Below are positions 55,446 through 64,000 of a DNA stretch of 64,000 nucleotides, one piece after another. A model generated the notes under the pieces. The model had not been told where the DNA came from and searched no databases. It was given only the letters and a program-made list of their open reading frames with translations. The stretch's first letter is position 1, and every line of letters begins with the position of its first letter. Made by a program: the position numbers and the translations under genes. Source of the stretch: an uncultured Arenicella sp. (lineage in GTDB: Bacteria; Pseudomonadota; Gammaproteobacteria; Arenicellales; Arenicellaceae); assembly GCA_938048185.1 (NCBI GenBank), contig CALIVT010000019.1, positions 1 through 64,000 on the forward strand, written 5' to 3'.

Positions 55446-55485
55446 GGGAGCTTCAAGATAACGTCGGGAGCTTCAAGATAACGTC
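55446..55485. repeat. 20-base tandem duplication
   Basis: Two perfect copies of a unit starting GGGAGCTTCAAG and ending ACGTC lie side by side, starting at the base after the stop codon of the 127-residue gene. Confidence 0.85.
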
Positions 55486-55614
55486 TAAGTCTATCTAGCA
55501 AAGCAATACACAGAAAATTGAGGTGTACAGGCTCGGGCGCGTGCATTTTAGATGACACGCGAGAGGCTAGTACGTTGTTAGATGTACCTGTGTTAGATTT
55601 CAGAACGATTTCAG

Positions 55615-55795
55615 AGCTAAGGGCCAGATAGTAGATTTCGGAGCTAAGGGCTTATGTGAGCTAAGGGCTTATGCCAGCTAAGGGCTTATGCCAGCTAAGG
55701 GCTTATGCCAGCTAAGGGCTTATGCCAGGCCAGCTAAGGGCTTATGCCAGGCCAGCTAAGGGCTTATGCGTGTTAAAGGCTAGCTAAGGTTTCAT
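55615..55795. repeat. Minisatellite, 17-22-base units, about eight copies
   Basis: AGCTAAGGG-type units begin at 55615, 55642, 55659, 55676, 55693, 55710, 55732, 55754 and 55782. Four spacings are exactly 17 bases (AGCTAAGGGCTTATGCC), two are 22 because AGGCC is added, and outer units are 27-28 and degenerate. There is no coding frame through it. It looks like an array that grows and shrinks by slippage. The 300 bases on either side (55486-55614, 55796-56145) hold no gene. Confidence 0.85.
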
Positions 55796-55870
55796 ACCCC
55801 AAGATTTTAGATTCTAACGTCTTGGTTCGCGGGTCGCCGTAATATATACACCGCAGCAAACACACTAATT

Positions 55871-55908
55871 AAAAAAGGCCGCAAGTTAAATACTTGCGGC
55901 CTTTTTTT
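55871..55908. terminator. Strong bidirectional terminator
   Basis: GGCCGCAAGT and ACTTGCGGCC pair perfectly over 10 bases. The stem is flanked by six A on the left and seven T on the right, so it can stop transcription in both directions. Confidence 0.9.
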
Positions 55909-56145
55909 GAATTTGTGATTTTGCCGATTACTGCAATCCTTAGCAAGACAAAAGCAAGACAAATCTTAAGAACTGAAGAGATGTCGAAAAAAAATCCTGG
56001 AAAATTGATAAAAAATCTTTAAAAATCAAACGATTACGCTTAAAAAATAAGCGTATCCTACATAACCTTTCTAACCTCAAGCGACACGACTGCAATCAGC
56101 AGCGCATCAACCATACTGGTTTAGGGTAGTAATACCCTCGTGCAC

Positions 56146-56457
56146 CTAATGAAAATGGCCGTTAACTGGCAATAAATCTAGAAAGTCATCTTCAGACATG
56201 AAGTTACCCTCGTCGTTTGCGGCACTCACAACAGTCTGCTCACCTGAGCGTGCAAGTTTACCGAACCATGGGTAACCCGCTTCAGTCATGATAGCAATTA
56301 TTGTCTCGCGACTCGCTGAATTGTCAGTTGAACGATACAGCTTCAATAGGCTTTTTCTCAGATCACTCTCTTCACCGGCTAAAAATTGATTATTTTCGGG
56401 CGACTCAATTTCGCTTAAGTTAAACAATAACTCTGTAATCTTTGAATTAATTTTCAT
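56146..56457 (-). CDS. Hypothetical acidic protein (103 residues)
   Basis: Not recognised. An acidic, soluble-looking protein: helical N-terminus (INSKITELLFNLSEIE), a central SLLKLYRSTDNSASRETIIA segment, then AGYPWFGKLARSG and an acidic end (SEDDFLDLLPVNGHFH). No signal peptide or membrane helix. It is flanked by gene-poor DNA, with a bidirectional terminator about 240 bases beyond its end. ATG start without a strong ribosome site. Frame composition looks like real coding sequence. Confidence 0.5.
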   Translation of the reverse strand: MKINSKITELLFNLSEIESPENNQFLAGEESDLRKSLLKLYRSTDNSASRETIIAIMTEAGYPWFGKLARSGEQTVVSAANDEGNFMSEDDFLDLLPVNGHFH

Positions 56458-56867
56458 ACCTAGTATCCCAAATTTGTAGGTTAGCCACTACGGTTGCCGC
56501 TCATATTGCTTGCAACCCGCTCAGTTGTAATACGCATATCATGCCCTCATTTCTTGGCAAACACAGTCAAAAACAGACAAATATACAGTCTTTGACAATT
56601 AAAAATACAATTTGCGGAAACGCAGCGCGCTAACCGTATGAAATGCGTGAGTCTTATATAAGATAACTTAATTTAACAATTACAGTCGAACGAAAACGTA
56701 GAATCTAAAGTCACTTAGGTTCATAAGCCTCGTTTATTGAACCTAATTATCTATTTGAAAATAAGCTAGGCCAACGTTGTCGATGAGGATTTTTTAAATA
56801 AAAGCTATCTCCTGATCGAAGATAACCGACATCCGAACAGGAAGCAAGCCGTCTTATCAGTCGAGCA
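56458..56867. other. Gene-free stretch
   Basis: About 410 AT-rich bases with no coding frame, RNA gene or repeat that I can support. Confidence 0.4.
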
Positions 56868-57119
56868 CTATAAAGCGAGTGTGTAGAGCGATAAAACCAC
56901 CATTAAATCTCGAGAAAATCCATGAAAACCGAGAACTAAAGCGGCCATTATCATACCAAGAAGCGACACAAAAATTAATAAATTCATAAGCTTATAGAAA
57001 CTATTTAATAAAACACTAGAGAAACGTTTCCCGCTTAAACCGTTAATAGTAAAGTGATAACGAAATACCTTCCTTCTACATTCACTGCATTTGCGTAAAG
57101 ATTTACGCAAGATTTCCAC
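56868..57119 (-). CDS. Possible small membrane protein with a Cys pair
   Basis: 83 residues, unrecognised. A basic N-terminus with CSECRRKVFRYHF (a possible half zinc ribbon) is followed by two hydrophobic segments (LMNLLIFVSLLGMIMAALVL and DLMVVLSLYTLAL). The arrangement of a Cys pair then membrane helix is like the frame at 1531-1761, though the sequences differ. No strong ribosome binding site. The region is AT-rich and gene-poor, so this may not be expressed. Confidence 0.35.
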   Translation of the reverse strand: MEILRKSLRKCSECRRKVFRYHFTINGLSGKRFSSVLLNSFYKLMNLLIFVSLLGMIMAALVLGFHGFSRDLMVVLSLYTLAL

Positions 57120-57368
57120 TTGGCCTAATACGACTAAACCCCACTCTCTTTAATACGGCCCTTAAGCGCCGTCACTTTGAACGAGTGCGGCGTAAGTTTT
57201 AGCCGTTCGATAAAACCTAATTGTGGTAGGCCAATCGAACTAGAAAGAGTTTAGTGCCCGCCCTATTTCCGCCACAGGCGTGTTATATTCCGCATGTAAT
57301 TTAAGTGCCTCAACTCAAGCCAGCGCCTGCAAACGCGGCGTATTGCAAGACGACAAAATAACAACATT

Positions 57369-60300
57369 ATGCAGCAGCAATTTATGCTCTTGGAATCCAA
57401 CCCTAGCTTGGGACTCAAAGACGGTATCTATCAAGACACCAGCGAGATTTTTCACGACTCGACTCTGTCAAATTACATTCAGATCGCGGTGGCTGATGTC
57501 TTTGCTGAGGCAAACGATAAGTCCCTATTCTCTTTAGACATTGAACGCCTTTGTACGACCGATGAGCTCAAACGTGCGCTTTCTACCAGTCAATTTAGGT
57601 ATTTACAGTCGTTTGACCTATCAAAGGTAAACAACGTTCTCGACATATCTGAAGATTTTGGCGGAGTAGCGCATTATTTGGCTGACCATGTTGGGCAGCT
57701 TGAAGCGCTAAAAATTGACCCTTCAAGAGCGCTTCTGGCGAGTAATCGATGCGCCAACAAACCGAACGTAAGGCACATTTCCGAAGACCTGCAAAAACTT
57801 AACTTCGCGCAAGGTCACTATGATTTGATAGTTATTGGTGAACTTGAAGCACTAAAACTAAGTCTGCAAGAGCTCTCCGACCTATTGGGTAAGCTACGCG
57901 CGGCGCTTAGCCCAAAGGGCACTCTGGTGCTGAACGCGTTAAACAGCCAGCGTTTGAGTAAATGGTTCGATGCGAAGAGTGAGCTAACAGACAATCAACT
58001 GGACCATGCGGATCTATACCTAGCGGGCGCGAGCAGCAGTAAGCAAAAGCCGGAGACGTGTCAAGAACTTGATCGCAAACAACTGCGAGACCTGATGCTG
58101 ACGAACAAATTCTCGGCGGTCGACGTGCACGCTAACTTCTCTCGGCATAAGGAGTGTGGCGTTCTATTTTCTGAGGACTATCTTACTACTAGCGTAAATG
58201 GACTGAACCACTTTTATCGCCTAGGGTCGATAACTGGCGCGATGTCCAGCCGAGCAATCAACGAATATTTAGTCTACCAAAAGCTGGTCGCAGATAAGCG
58301 TAACTTGGTCGATTTTGCCAACCGGTATTTACTGATAGCCGGAACGAGCAGCGTGAACACGCGTTCACTGTACGACAACGACTTTAGTCACTTTCCCGGC
58401 GCAGGTCGCAAACCTCAATGGCGCACGATCACGTCGCGCGCGCGCGCGGCACATAATGTCATCAAAACCAGTGTTTACCCTGACAGCCCAACCGAGTCGC
58501 AGCTCGTTAGCCAAAATCTCAGCCCCCAACCTTTCTACAAAGGTCGCACCCTGGTGAGCGATTGGCTGAATGCGGTGTGTGAAAATGACCACCGCCGCTT
58601 TGCCAAACTTGTTGAAGAATACGCAACGTGGCTAAACACGCTTTCTGAAAACGCTAGTTTTACCAAAACTGCGTATGACCTATTGCCGTTTAATATCGTA
58701 CTAAATGAGCGCGGTGGCCAGCGTCAATTTCAAACCATCGATACCGAATGGCAAATCAATCATGAGTTCACGGCCGACTTTGTGTTGTTCCGCGCCCTAT
58801 TTTGGTTCGCGTTCGAAAATAAAGCGGTATTGAAAGCGTTCGCGCACGAGCATGATATTTTCTCGCTTGGCATGTTTGTTTTGCACCACATGCCCCATTC
58901 GCATCACATTGACGAACTGACACCGTTTATCGCGTTAGAGGAGCGTATTCAAGCGGAGATCGACAATAGTTTCAGAGCCAACTCGGTACAACACGCGGCG
59001 CTGCAAGCCTTCGATGATCTTGGTTTAGTCGACGAAAGCGCTCTTTTTGCACAAGCCGCTTGGTCTGACTCGCAAGGCGTTGTAGACGAAGAGAACGCAA
59101 AAATTGCAAACTGGCATAAAGATTCTAACTCGCAAAACCTTGTACTTGAGCTGACAACGTTCAACCGGTCAAAACCAATACTTCGCATTGACCCTATGGC
59201 TTGCGCAGGCGGCTTCGATTTTGACTCAATTGAGCTTGTGGATAAAGATGGCGAGCAAATTTGGGGCTTAGATTCTAACCGTCTAATCGAAAAAACAGCG
59301 GAGTACTCTGGCGTTAAACCCGTTGAGAGCTGGTTTGTCGCGTTAAATCAGGACCCTTACTTTCTATTCGACCTGTCTAAGACTGAGCGCATGGACGAGG
59401 TTGCTAGCCTGCGTTTACGCCTAGCGTGGCGATGGGACGAAAGCCACAGTGCTACCCTAAGCAGCTTGTCGCAAGCCATCAGCACGCAAAACTCAGCGCT
59501 TATCGGGCAGTCTCATCGACTAAATCAATACCGCGCGGATATCGAGTATAAGGATCAGCGGATCAACGATCTGCTCGGGCATCGCAGCGACTTAACCGCA
59601 ATGCTCAAAGAAGAAGAAACGCGTGCGCGGCAAGCCAAGGCACGCTTTCAGTCGGAAATTAACCACCTGAATGCCCGCCTGCATGCTCAACACGCTCGTA
59701 ACGACGAACTGCACGGCTATCTATTGATGCGCCCAACGACGCGCGGAAAACGCGTTGCAAGACGGTTTCTGAATCGACTCACCGGAAAGCCAATTATTGA
59801 GGCAGTTCCAGAGCCTGAAGTAGTGGAGAAGCCGGTTGCAGCATCACCCTTACCGACCGGCGAATTGATTGGTCAAAACACCGAAGACTATGCGCTATGG
59901 GTAACTGAAAACTCACTAAGCGAGGCCGATGTCGAGGTAGCGAAATCGGAAATTGATGGTATGTCATACAAGCCGGTTTTTTCAATTTTGGTGCCGATTT
60001 ACAACACCGACCCCGAGTATTTGCTGCCGATGATTGAGTCAGTGCAACAACAGATCTACCCACATTGGCAGCTCTGTTTAGTTGATGATTGCTCTCCTAA
60101 AACCTACCTAAAGCGCATTCTCGAGCACGAGGCGCTGCAAGACGAGCGCATATCAATCCAATTAAACGACATCAACCAAGGCATTTCGGTCACCACCAAC
60201 GACGCCCTAGCCATGGCGACTGGCGATTATATTGCGCTGCTGGATCACGACGACGAGATTAGCATCGACGCGTTGTATGAAAACGCGAAAATCATCAATG

Positions 60301-61577
60301 CCATGCCTGAAGCCGGTTTGATCTACAGCGACGAAGACAAAATGGACATGCAAGGCGCACGCTTAGAGCCTTTTTTCAAACCGGATTACTCGCCCGACCT
60401 GTTACAGACCAATAACTATATTTGCCATTTCACGGTAATCAAAAAATCGATTGCAGATGAAATTGGCGGTTTTCGTGAAGGCCTAGATGGCTCGCAAGAC
60501 CACGACATCATTATTCGCGCGGCGGCAGCCGCTGAACGCGTGGTGCATATTCCTAAAATCTTATATCACTGGCGTAAAATTCCCGGCTCGACGGCTGTGG
60601 CCTATGATTCGAAATCTTATGCGTGGGAAGCCGGACGCAAGGCGATTGAAGACCAACTGCAAAAAGATGAAACTGGTGTGCGGGTAGAGTTCGGCTCAAT
60701 GAAAGGCACCTACCGCGTGTTTCGCGAAATCAAGGGCGAACCGTTGGTCAGCATTATCATCCCGTTTAAGGACAAACCTGAATTACTTGACTCGTGCTTA
60801 AACTCGGTCTTGAACCGGTCAAGCTACAGCAATTTCGAAATCGTAGGGGTGAGTAACAATAGCGAGCAAGCACTCACGTTTGAGCGCATGACGCATTTCT
60901 CCGATGCCGATGAGCGCATTCGTTTTGTCGAAAAAAACATCCCGTTTAATTTCTCAGCAATTTGTAATTACGGGGTTGAGCAAGCCCGTGGCGAATACAT
61001 CGTTCTGCTAAACAATGACATAGAGATCATCTCGCCTGATTGGATTGAACTCATGCTAGAGCATGCTCAGCGGGACCAAATTGGCGCCGTCGGCGGTAAA
61101 TTACTTTACCCTGACGGGCGAATCCAACACGCTGGCGTCGTCGCTGGCATGGTCGGTGCCGCTGGCCACCCACATAAATTTTTCCCTGACAACCACATTG
61201 GGTATCACGGCAGGCTGCAGATGGTGTTCAACACGAGTGCGGTTACCGGCGCAATGATGATGATGCGAACCGATAAGTTCAATGAGGTTGGCGGCCTCGA
61301 CGAAGACAATTTGGCCGTCGCCTATAACGACATCGATCTGTGCCTAAAACTGCTCGACAAAGGCTACTACAACCTATTTACACCACATTGCCGAGCAACC
61401 CACCATGAATCAATCAGTCGCGGCTACGAAGACACCGACGAGAAGATGCAGCGTTTACTAACAGAACAAAAACATTTTCTAACAAAATGGGCTGACTTTC
61501 TTGAATCAGGCGACCCGTATTACAATCCAAATTTAAGTTTGAAGAACGAGCGTTTTTCGCTCAACTTCAAGGACTAA
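57369..61577 (+). CDS. Methyltransferase-like / double GT2 glycosyltransferase fusion
   Basis: 1402 residues. Residues about 80-260 look like a SAM-methyltransferase fold (VNNVLDISEDFGGVAHYLA, then YDLIVIGELEAL), with the glycine loop partly degenerate. Residues ~260-700 are uncharacterised. A coiled coil (~700-785) follows. Two GT-A/GT2 domains end the protein: one from ~869 (FSILVPIYNTDPEYLL, metal motif LDHDDEIS near 956) and one from ~1124 (VSIIIPFKDKPELLDSCLNS, LNNDIEIISPDW near 1213). Both keep the DxD-like acidic residues. Such proteins build O-antigen or capsule chains at the inner membrane face. The coiled coil may set chain length, as in other fused polymerases. It heads a four-gene operon; the ATG has no clear ribosome site. 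Confidence 0.85.
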   Translation: MQQQFMLLESNPSLGLKDGIYQDTSEIFHDSTLSNYIQIAVADVFAEANDKSLFSLDIERLCTTDELKRALSTSQFRYLQSFDLSKVNNVLDISEDFGGVAHYLADHVGQLEALKIDPSRALLASNRCANKPNVRHISEDLQKLNFAQGHYDLIVIGELEALKLSLQELSDLLGKLRAALSPKGTLVLNALNSQRLSKWFDAKSELTDNQLDHADLYLAGASSSKQKPETCQELDRKQLRDLMLTNKFSAVDVHANFSRHKECGVLFSEDYLTTSVNGLNHFYRLGSITGAMSSRAINEYLVYQKLVADKRNLVDFANRYLLIAGTSSVNTRSLYDNDFSHFPGAGRKPQWRTITSRARAAHNVIKTSVYPDSPTESQLVSQNLSPQPFYKGRTLVSDWLNAVCENDHRRFAKLVEEYATWLNTLSENASFTKTAYDLLPFNIVLNERGGQRQFQTIDTEWQINHEFTADFVLFRALFWFAFENKAVLKAFAHEHDIFSLGMFVLHHMPHSHHIDELTPFIALEERIQAEIDNSFRANSVQHAALQAFDDLGLVDESALFAQAAWSDSQGVVDEENAKIANWHKDSNSQNLVLELTTFNRSKPILRIDPMACAGGFDFDSIELVDKDGEQIWGLDSNRLIEKTAEYSGVKPVESWFVALNQDPYFLFDLSKTERMDEVASLRLRLAWRWDESHSATLSSLSQAISTQNSALIGQSHRLNQYRADIEYKDQRINDLLGHRSDLTAMLKEEETRARQAKARFQSEINHLNARLHAQHARNDELHGYLLMRPTTRGKRVARRFLNRLTGKPIIEAVPEPEVVEKPVAASPLPTGELIGQNTEDYALWVTENSLSEADVEVAKSEIDGMSYKPVFSILVPIYNTDPEYLLPMIESVQQQIYPHWQLCLVDDCSPKTYLKRILEHEALQDERISIQLNDINQGISVTTNDALAMATGDYIALLDHDDEISIDALYENAKIINAMPEAGLIYSDEDKMDMQGARLEPFFKPDYSPDLLQTNNYICHFTVIKKSIADEIGGFREGLDGSQDHDIIIRAAAAAERVVHIPKILYHWRKIPGSTAVAYDSKSYAWEAGRKAIEDQLQKDETGVRVEFGSMKGTYRVFREIKGEPLVSIIIPFKDKPELLDSCLNSVLNRSSYSNFEIVGVSNNSEQALTFERMTHFSDADERIRFVEKNIPFNFSAICNYGVEQARGEYIVLLNNDIEIISPDWIELMLEHAQRDQIGAVGGKLLYPDGRIQHAGVVAGMVGAAGHPHKFFPDNHIGYHGRLQMVFNTSAVTGAMMMMRTDKFNEVGGLDEDNLAVAYNDIDLCLKLLDKGYYNLFTPHCRATHHESISRGYEDTDEKMQRLLTEQKHFLTKWADFLESGDPYYNPNLSLKNERFSLNFKD

Positions 61578-61589
61578 CGAAGAAACACA

Positions 61590-62441
61590 ATGTCACTTAG
61601 CAAAGAACAACACAAAGAGTGGGATGATAACGGTTATCTGCTGTTAAAGAATTTTTACTCGGCAGACGAGATAGACAAAATAAACATCTTGATTGATGGC
61701 TTATGGAAAAACCGAAAAAAGTTAGATTCGCAGTACGTAATTGATATATTCGTTGAAACCGAGCAAGAACGCCGAGTTTATTTCGCCGACGCGCCCTTGG
61801 CTGCTCGTGACCAACCTTATAAGCTCAACGACCTATATTTGAGCCGTGATGAAATTCGCCAATTGGTGGTGGGCGAGCGCTTAGCGCCAATACTCAAGGC
61901 CTTACTGCAAGACTTCCCAATGGTATGTAATAGCCTTAACTTTGAATTTGGCTCACAGCAAGACTATCATTTCGACACATTTTACATGCCCTCGCCCACA
62001 CCCAATAAAATGGTCGCATCTTGGATCGCGCTGGAAAATGCAACGCCTGAGAACGGCCCGCTGAGTTACTACCCGGGCAGTCATAAAATTCCTCCGTATC
62101 AATTTTCAAGCGGCTCAACCATCGTCGTCAATGACGAAATGCCGGCCTTTAGAGAATATATAGACGCCGAAATTGAGAAACGAGGCTTACAAGCCGAGAC
62201 CCTGCTTGCGGAAAAAGGCGACGTCTTGATTTGGCATTCGCAACTCTTTCACGGCGGCAGCCCAATTAAAGACAAGACCAAAACTCGAAAGTCGCTGGTC
62301 ACGCATTACTTTACCAACGAGGACTTCCCCGACCTCGAGCCGCCTCTGGTGTGCGAGCACGGAAGTTACATGGCACGAGCAGCGCAACCTGTCGCCTATG
62401 AGTACAAACCTAAAAATTGGCTACAACGAGCGTTTGGTTAA
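61590..62441 (+). CDS. PhyH-family 2-oxoglutarate/Fe(II) dioxygenase
   Basis: 283 residues of the phytanoyl-CoA dioxygenase family. Iron ligands: His127 and Asp129 (YHFDTFYMP) and a distal His (LIWHSQLFHGGSP, most likely His221), with Arg233 placed to hold 2-oxoglutarate. Cytoplasmic. Such enzymes hydroxylate small molecules or modify sugars and lipids in secondary pathways. Its place 12 bases after the double glycosyltransferase and overlapping the membrane protein suggests a role in making or tailoring a surface glycan. Substrate unknown. Confidence 0.85.
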   Translation: MSLSKEQHKEWDDNGYLLLKNFYSADEIDKINILIDGLWKNRKKLDSQYVIDIFVETEQERRVYFADAPLAARDQPYKLNDLYLSRDEIRQLVVGERLAPILKALLQDFPMVCNSLNFEFGSQQDYHFDTFYMPSPTPNKMVASWIALENATPENGPLSYYPGSHKIPPYQFSSGSTIVVNDEMPAFREYIDAEIEKRGLQAETLLAEKGDVLIWHSQLFHGGSPIKDKTKTRKSLVTHYFTNEDFPDLEPPLVCEHGSYMARAAQPVAYEYKPKNWLQRAFG

Positions 62442-63741
62442 GCTCATAAATTATATTAAAATTTTGCCTAAACCCCTTAATAGTAGACAGTTTTTTCTAG
62501 CCGCAGTCGGCATTGCTGTGCTGCTAAGGGTGGCTCTAATGCCGTTCTTTGGGCATGTCGATTTATATTCAGAAGCGCGGCGAGTATTCTATGCCCTAGA
62601 AAACGGATACTACTTTGACCACAGTTATCGCTTTGTGGTGTTCTACATTGAAATGTTTTTCGCGGCCATTTCAACTCTTTTCATCGACGTGACCCCTGGC
62701 CTTTTTCATATCGCGGACCCGACGCAAAGCACCTCGAACTTGGTAGACTATGGCTTTTTCTTAAACGACCCAAACATCTATCGTCATCTATTTTTCTTCA
62801 AACTACCCTATCTTCTGTTTGACCTGGCCACAGCGGCAGTGATTTGGAACTTTATAGACAAACCCGAACACAAAAAAATTGCACTACTGATTTGGTTGTT
62901 CAACCCAGTCACCCTATTCGCGACCTACGTTTTTGGTCGCTTTGAAGTAATCAGCCTATTTTTCTTAGCCCTAACCGCGCTGCAACTCAAATACGACCGC
63001 GTGTTCCTAGCCAGCTTGTTTTTCGCAATGGCGTTACAGTGCCGCGAGATTAATCTGATGTTCGCGCCATTCTTCTTAATCGCGTTGATCGATTTCAAAG
63101 ACCACTATCTGCGCAATCTAGTTCTTGTCAGTGCCAGCGCGTTACTCATTGCCTTGCTGTATTATCTACCAGATTGGTTAATCGGTCTTAGCGGTGGCGA
63201 GTTAGGCTTGTTCGTAGACCCAAATGCGACACATGGTAGCGATGCCTTTAATAAACTACTGTCACTCGGCTACTACTGGTTCTACCCTATCGTTATCGGT
63301 TTATCCGCATTGGCTATTTATCAGTGGGAAATCGGTCAACGTTCTCGTGCTGAACGATTTGTTGTATGTGCATCAGTTGCCCTATTCATATACTTTGGTT
63401 TTAACGTTCACAGCGTGCACTACGCCGCGTGGATCGTCTTATTCCCAATTATGACGATACAATTTGGCAAAAAAGTGGTGCTTCCCTTTATCGCCTTTAG
63501 CGGAATTTGGATTATTCTATGGCTGCTTAAAACCGATAGTGGCGTATTCACTTTATTTCTAGCGGCACCGCTCAGCACCGATTTTATCGGCATGGGGCAC
63601 TTCCCTAGCTACTTTCAGCAAAACTTTGCCAGCGACAAACTGAGCCTCTACCAGACGATTCAAATAGTACGCTCACTGTTTCTAGTGGTAATGGGATTTT
63701 TTGCCTACAGAATTTTACGACGCAGCAGCAATGAGTACTAA
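62398..63741 (+). CDS. Multi-span membrane protein, GT-C glycosyltransferase-like
   Basis: 447 residues with about ten to twelve membrane helices. A long first loop with acidic residues (VDLYSEARRVFYALENGYYF) after helix 1 resembles the Asp-bearing loop of GT-C mannosyl/arabinosyl transferases that use polyprenyl-phosphate sugars. The end has a C-terminal helix and basic tail (RILRRSSNEY). The called ATG overlaps the PhyH gene by 44 bases. A TTG at 62434, overlapping its stop, is an alternative that would give a normal short overlap. The next gene starts 11 bases inside its end. Confidence 0.7.
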   Translation: MSTNLKIGYNERLVKLINYIKILPKPLNSRQFFLAAVGIAVLLRVALMPFFGHVDLYSEARRVFYALENGYYFDHSYRFVVFYIEMFFAAISTLFIDVTPGLFHIADPTQSTSNLVDYGFFLNDPNIYRHLFFFKLPYLLFDLATAAVIWNFIDKPEHKKIALLIWLFNPVTLFATYVFGRFEVISLFFLALTALQLKYDRVFLASLFFAMALQCREINLMFAPFFLIALIDFKDHYLRNLVLVSASALLIALLYYLPDWLIGLSGGELGLFVDPNATHGSDAFNKLLSLGYYWFYPIVIGLSALAIYQWEIGQRSRAERFVVCASVALFIYFGFNVHSVHYAAWIVLFPIMTIQFGKKVVLPFIAFSGIWIILWLLKTDSGVFTLFLAAPLSTDFIGMGHFPSYFQQNFASDKLSLYQTIQIVRSLFLVVMGFFAYRILRRSSNEY

Positions 63742-64000
63742 CCAGCTAAGCATTACTCGCATCGGCGTTTGCATACGTGCTTGCCTGTCGCCGGCTTTCA
63801 GCCGACAACTCAGCCTAGTGATCGCACTATTAGCGAGCTCGCACTTAGTAGTGGCCAATGCTCAGGTCGAGCTCTTGAACACCCATGACCTTGTAGAAAA
63901 AGGCACTAACAACTATCAAGTCGCGGGTAATGACCCGTACTGGGTATTTAAGCCAAAAGCGTCGGAGCTACCCGCCCAGTTTCTAAAATTAAACATAACA
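63731..64000 (+). CDS. Start of a secreted protein (cut by window end)
   Basis: The frame opens at ATG 63731 (overlapping the previous stop by 11 bases) and runs 90 codons to the window edge. A basic N-terminus and hydrophobic LSLVIALLASSHLVVANAQ form a signal peptide; the mature part begins VELLNTHDLVEKG and contains NDPYWVFKP. In other surface-glycan operons a short domain of this look precedes membrane or glycan-binding parts. Function cannot be given from 90 residues. Confidence 0.6.
   Translation, partial: MSTNQLSITRIGVCIRACLSPAFSRQLSLVIALLASSHLVVANAQVELLNTHDLVEKGTNNYQVAGNDPYWVFKPKASELPAQFLKLNIT

Noticed and set aside
55615-55795. CRISPR array
   Set aside because: Units are 17-22 bases with no unique spacers and no cas genes, so it is a minisatellite.

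Overview
The window reads as a stretch of chromosome from a free-living, probably marine, gammaproteobacterium. The best evidence is gene order: uvrC, pgsA, tRNA-Gly, tRNA-Cys and tRNA-Leu run together on the minus strand as in the enteric uvrC-pgsA-glyW-cysT-leuZ block. Next to it are an ssb / YajR-like MFS / uvrA group and a complete lipA, maeB, aceE, aceF, lpd cluster. Large secreted proteins with repeats and secreted peptidases are numerous. I cannot name the genus from the sequence.

Region by region. 1-10.5 kb is accessory DNA: a beta-propeller protein, an orphan Phd-type antitoxin, a VapBC-type pair, an IS66 remnant, a subtilisin-like (S8) peptidase broken into three frames with a separate propeptide-like gene before it, a degraded AIPR-type gene, a small HIT-like/HD operon, and a Fic protein next to an antitoxin-like XRE gene with an early stop. 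It ends at tRNA-Leu. 10.5-15.2 kb is conserved housekeeping DNA (tRNAs, pgsA, uvrC, efp, a CBS protein, tRNA-Arg) with duplicated tRNA fragments and clusters of tiny hairpins. 15.3-23 kb holds a lipoprotein, a crotonase-fold enzyme, two coupled membrane-anchored HEAT-repeat genes, an XRE-2TM regulator and a MocR regulator divergent from an EamA transporter. 23.3-25.5 kb is a secreted S8 peptidase with a repeated beta-propeller tail. 25.8-30.8 kb is ssb, the MFS transporter and uvrA.

30.9-42.7 kb is the most unusual part: a minus-strand operon encoding a 3064-residue secreted protein made of about 19-20 DUF11-like modules, then a gingipain-type (C25) cysteine peptidase 3 bases downstream, then a periplasmic rhodanese whose start overlaps the peptidase stop. 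Within the giant protein a block of seven different modules has been duplicated as a unit. 43-55 kb is yaaA, a truncated haemoglobin, and the lipoate / malic enzyme / pyruvate dehydrogenase cluster. LipA makes the lipoyl cofactor that AceF and the lipoyl-domain Lpd use, and MaeB makes the pyruvate that AceE consumes. The first lipoyl-like domain of AceF lacks the lysine that should carry lipoate. 54.8-57.3 kb is gene-poor, with a structured leader, two tandem repeats, a strong terminator and small unknown genes. 57.4 kb to the end is a plus-strand cell-surface glycan operon: a methyltransferase-like/double GT2 fusion, a PhyH-type oxygenase, a multi-span membrane protein and the start of a secreted protein.

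No CRISPR array, rRNA gene, complete prophage or intact transposon was seen.
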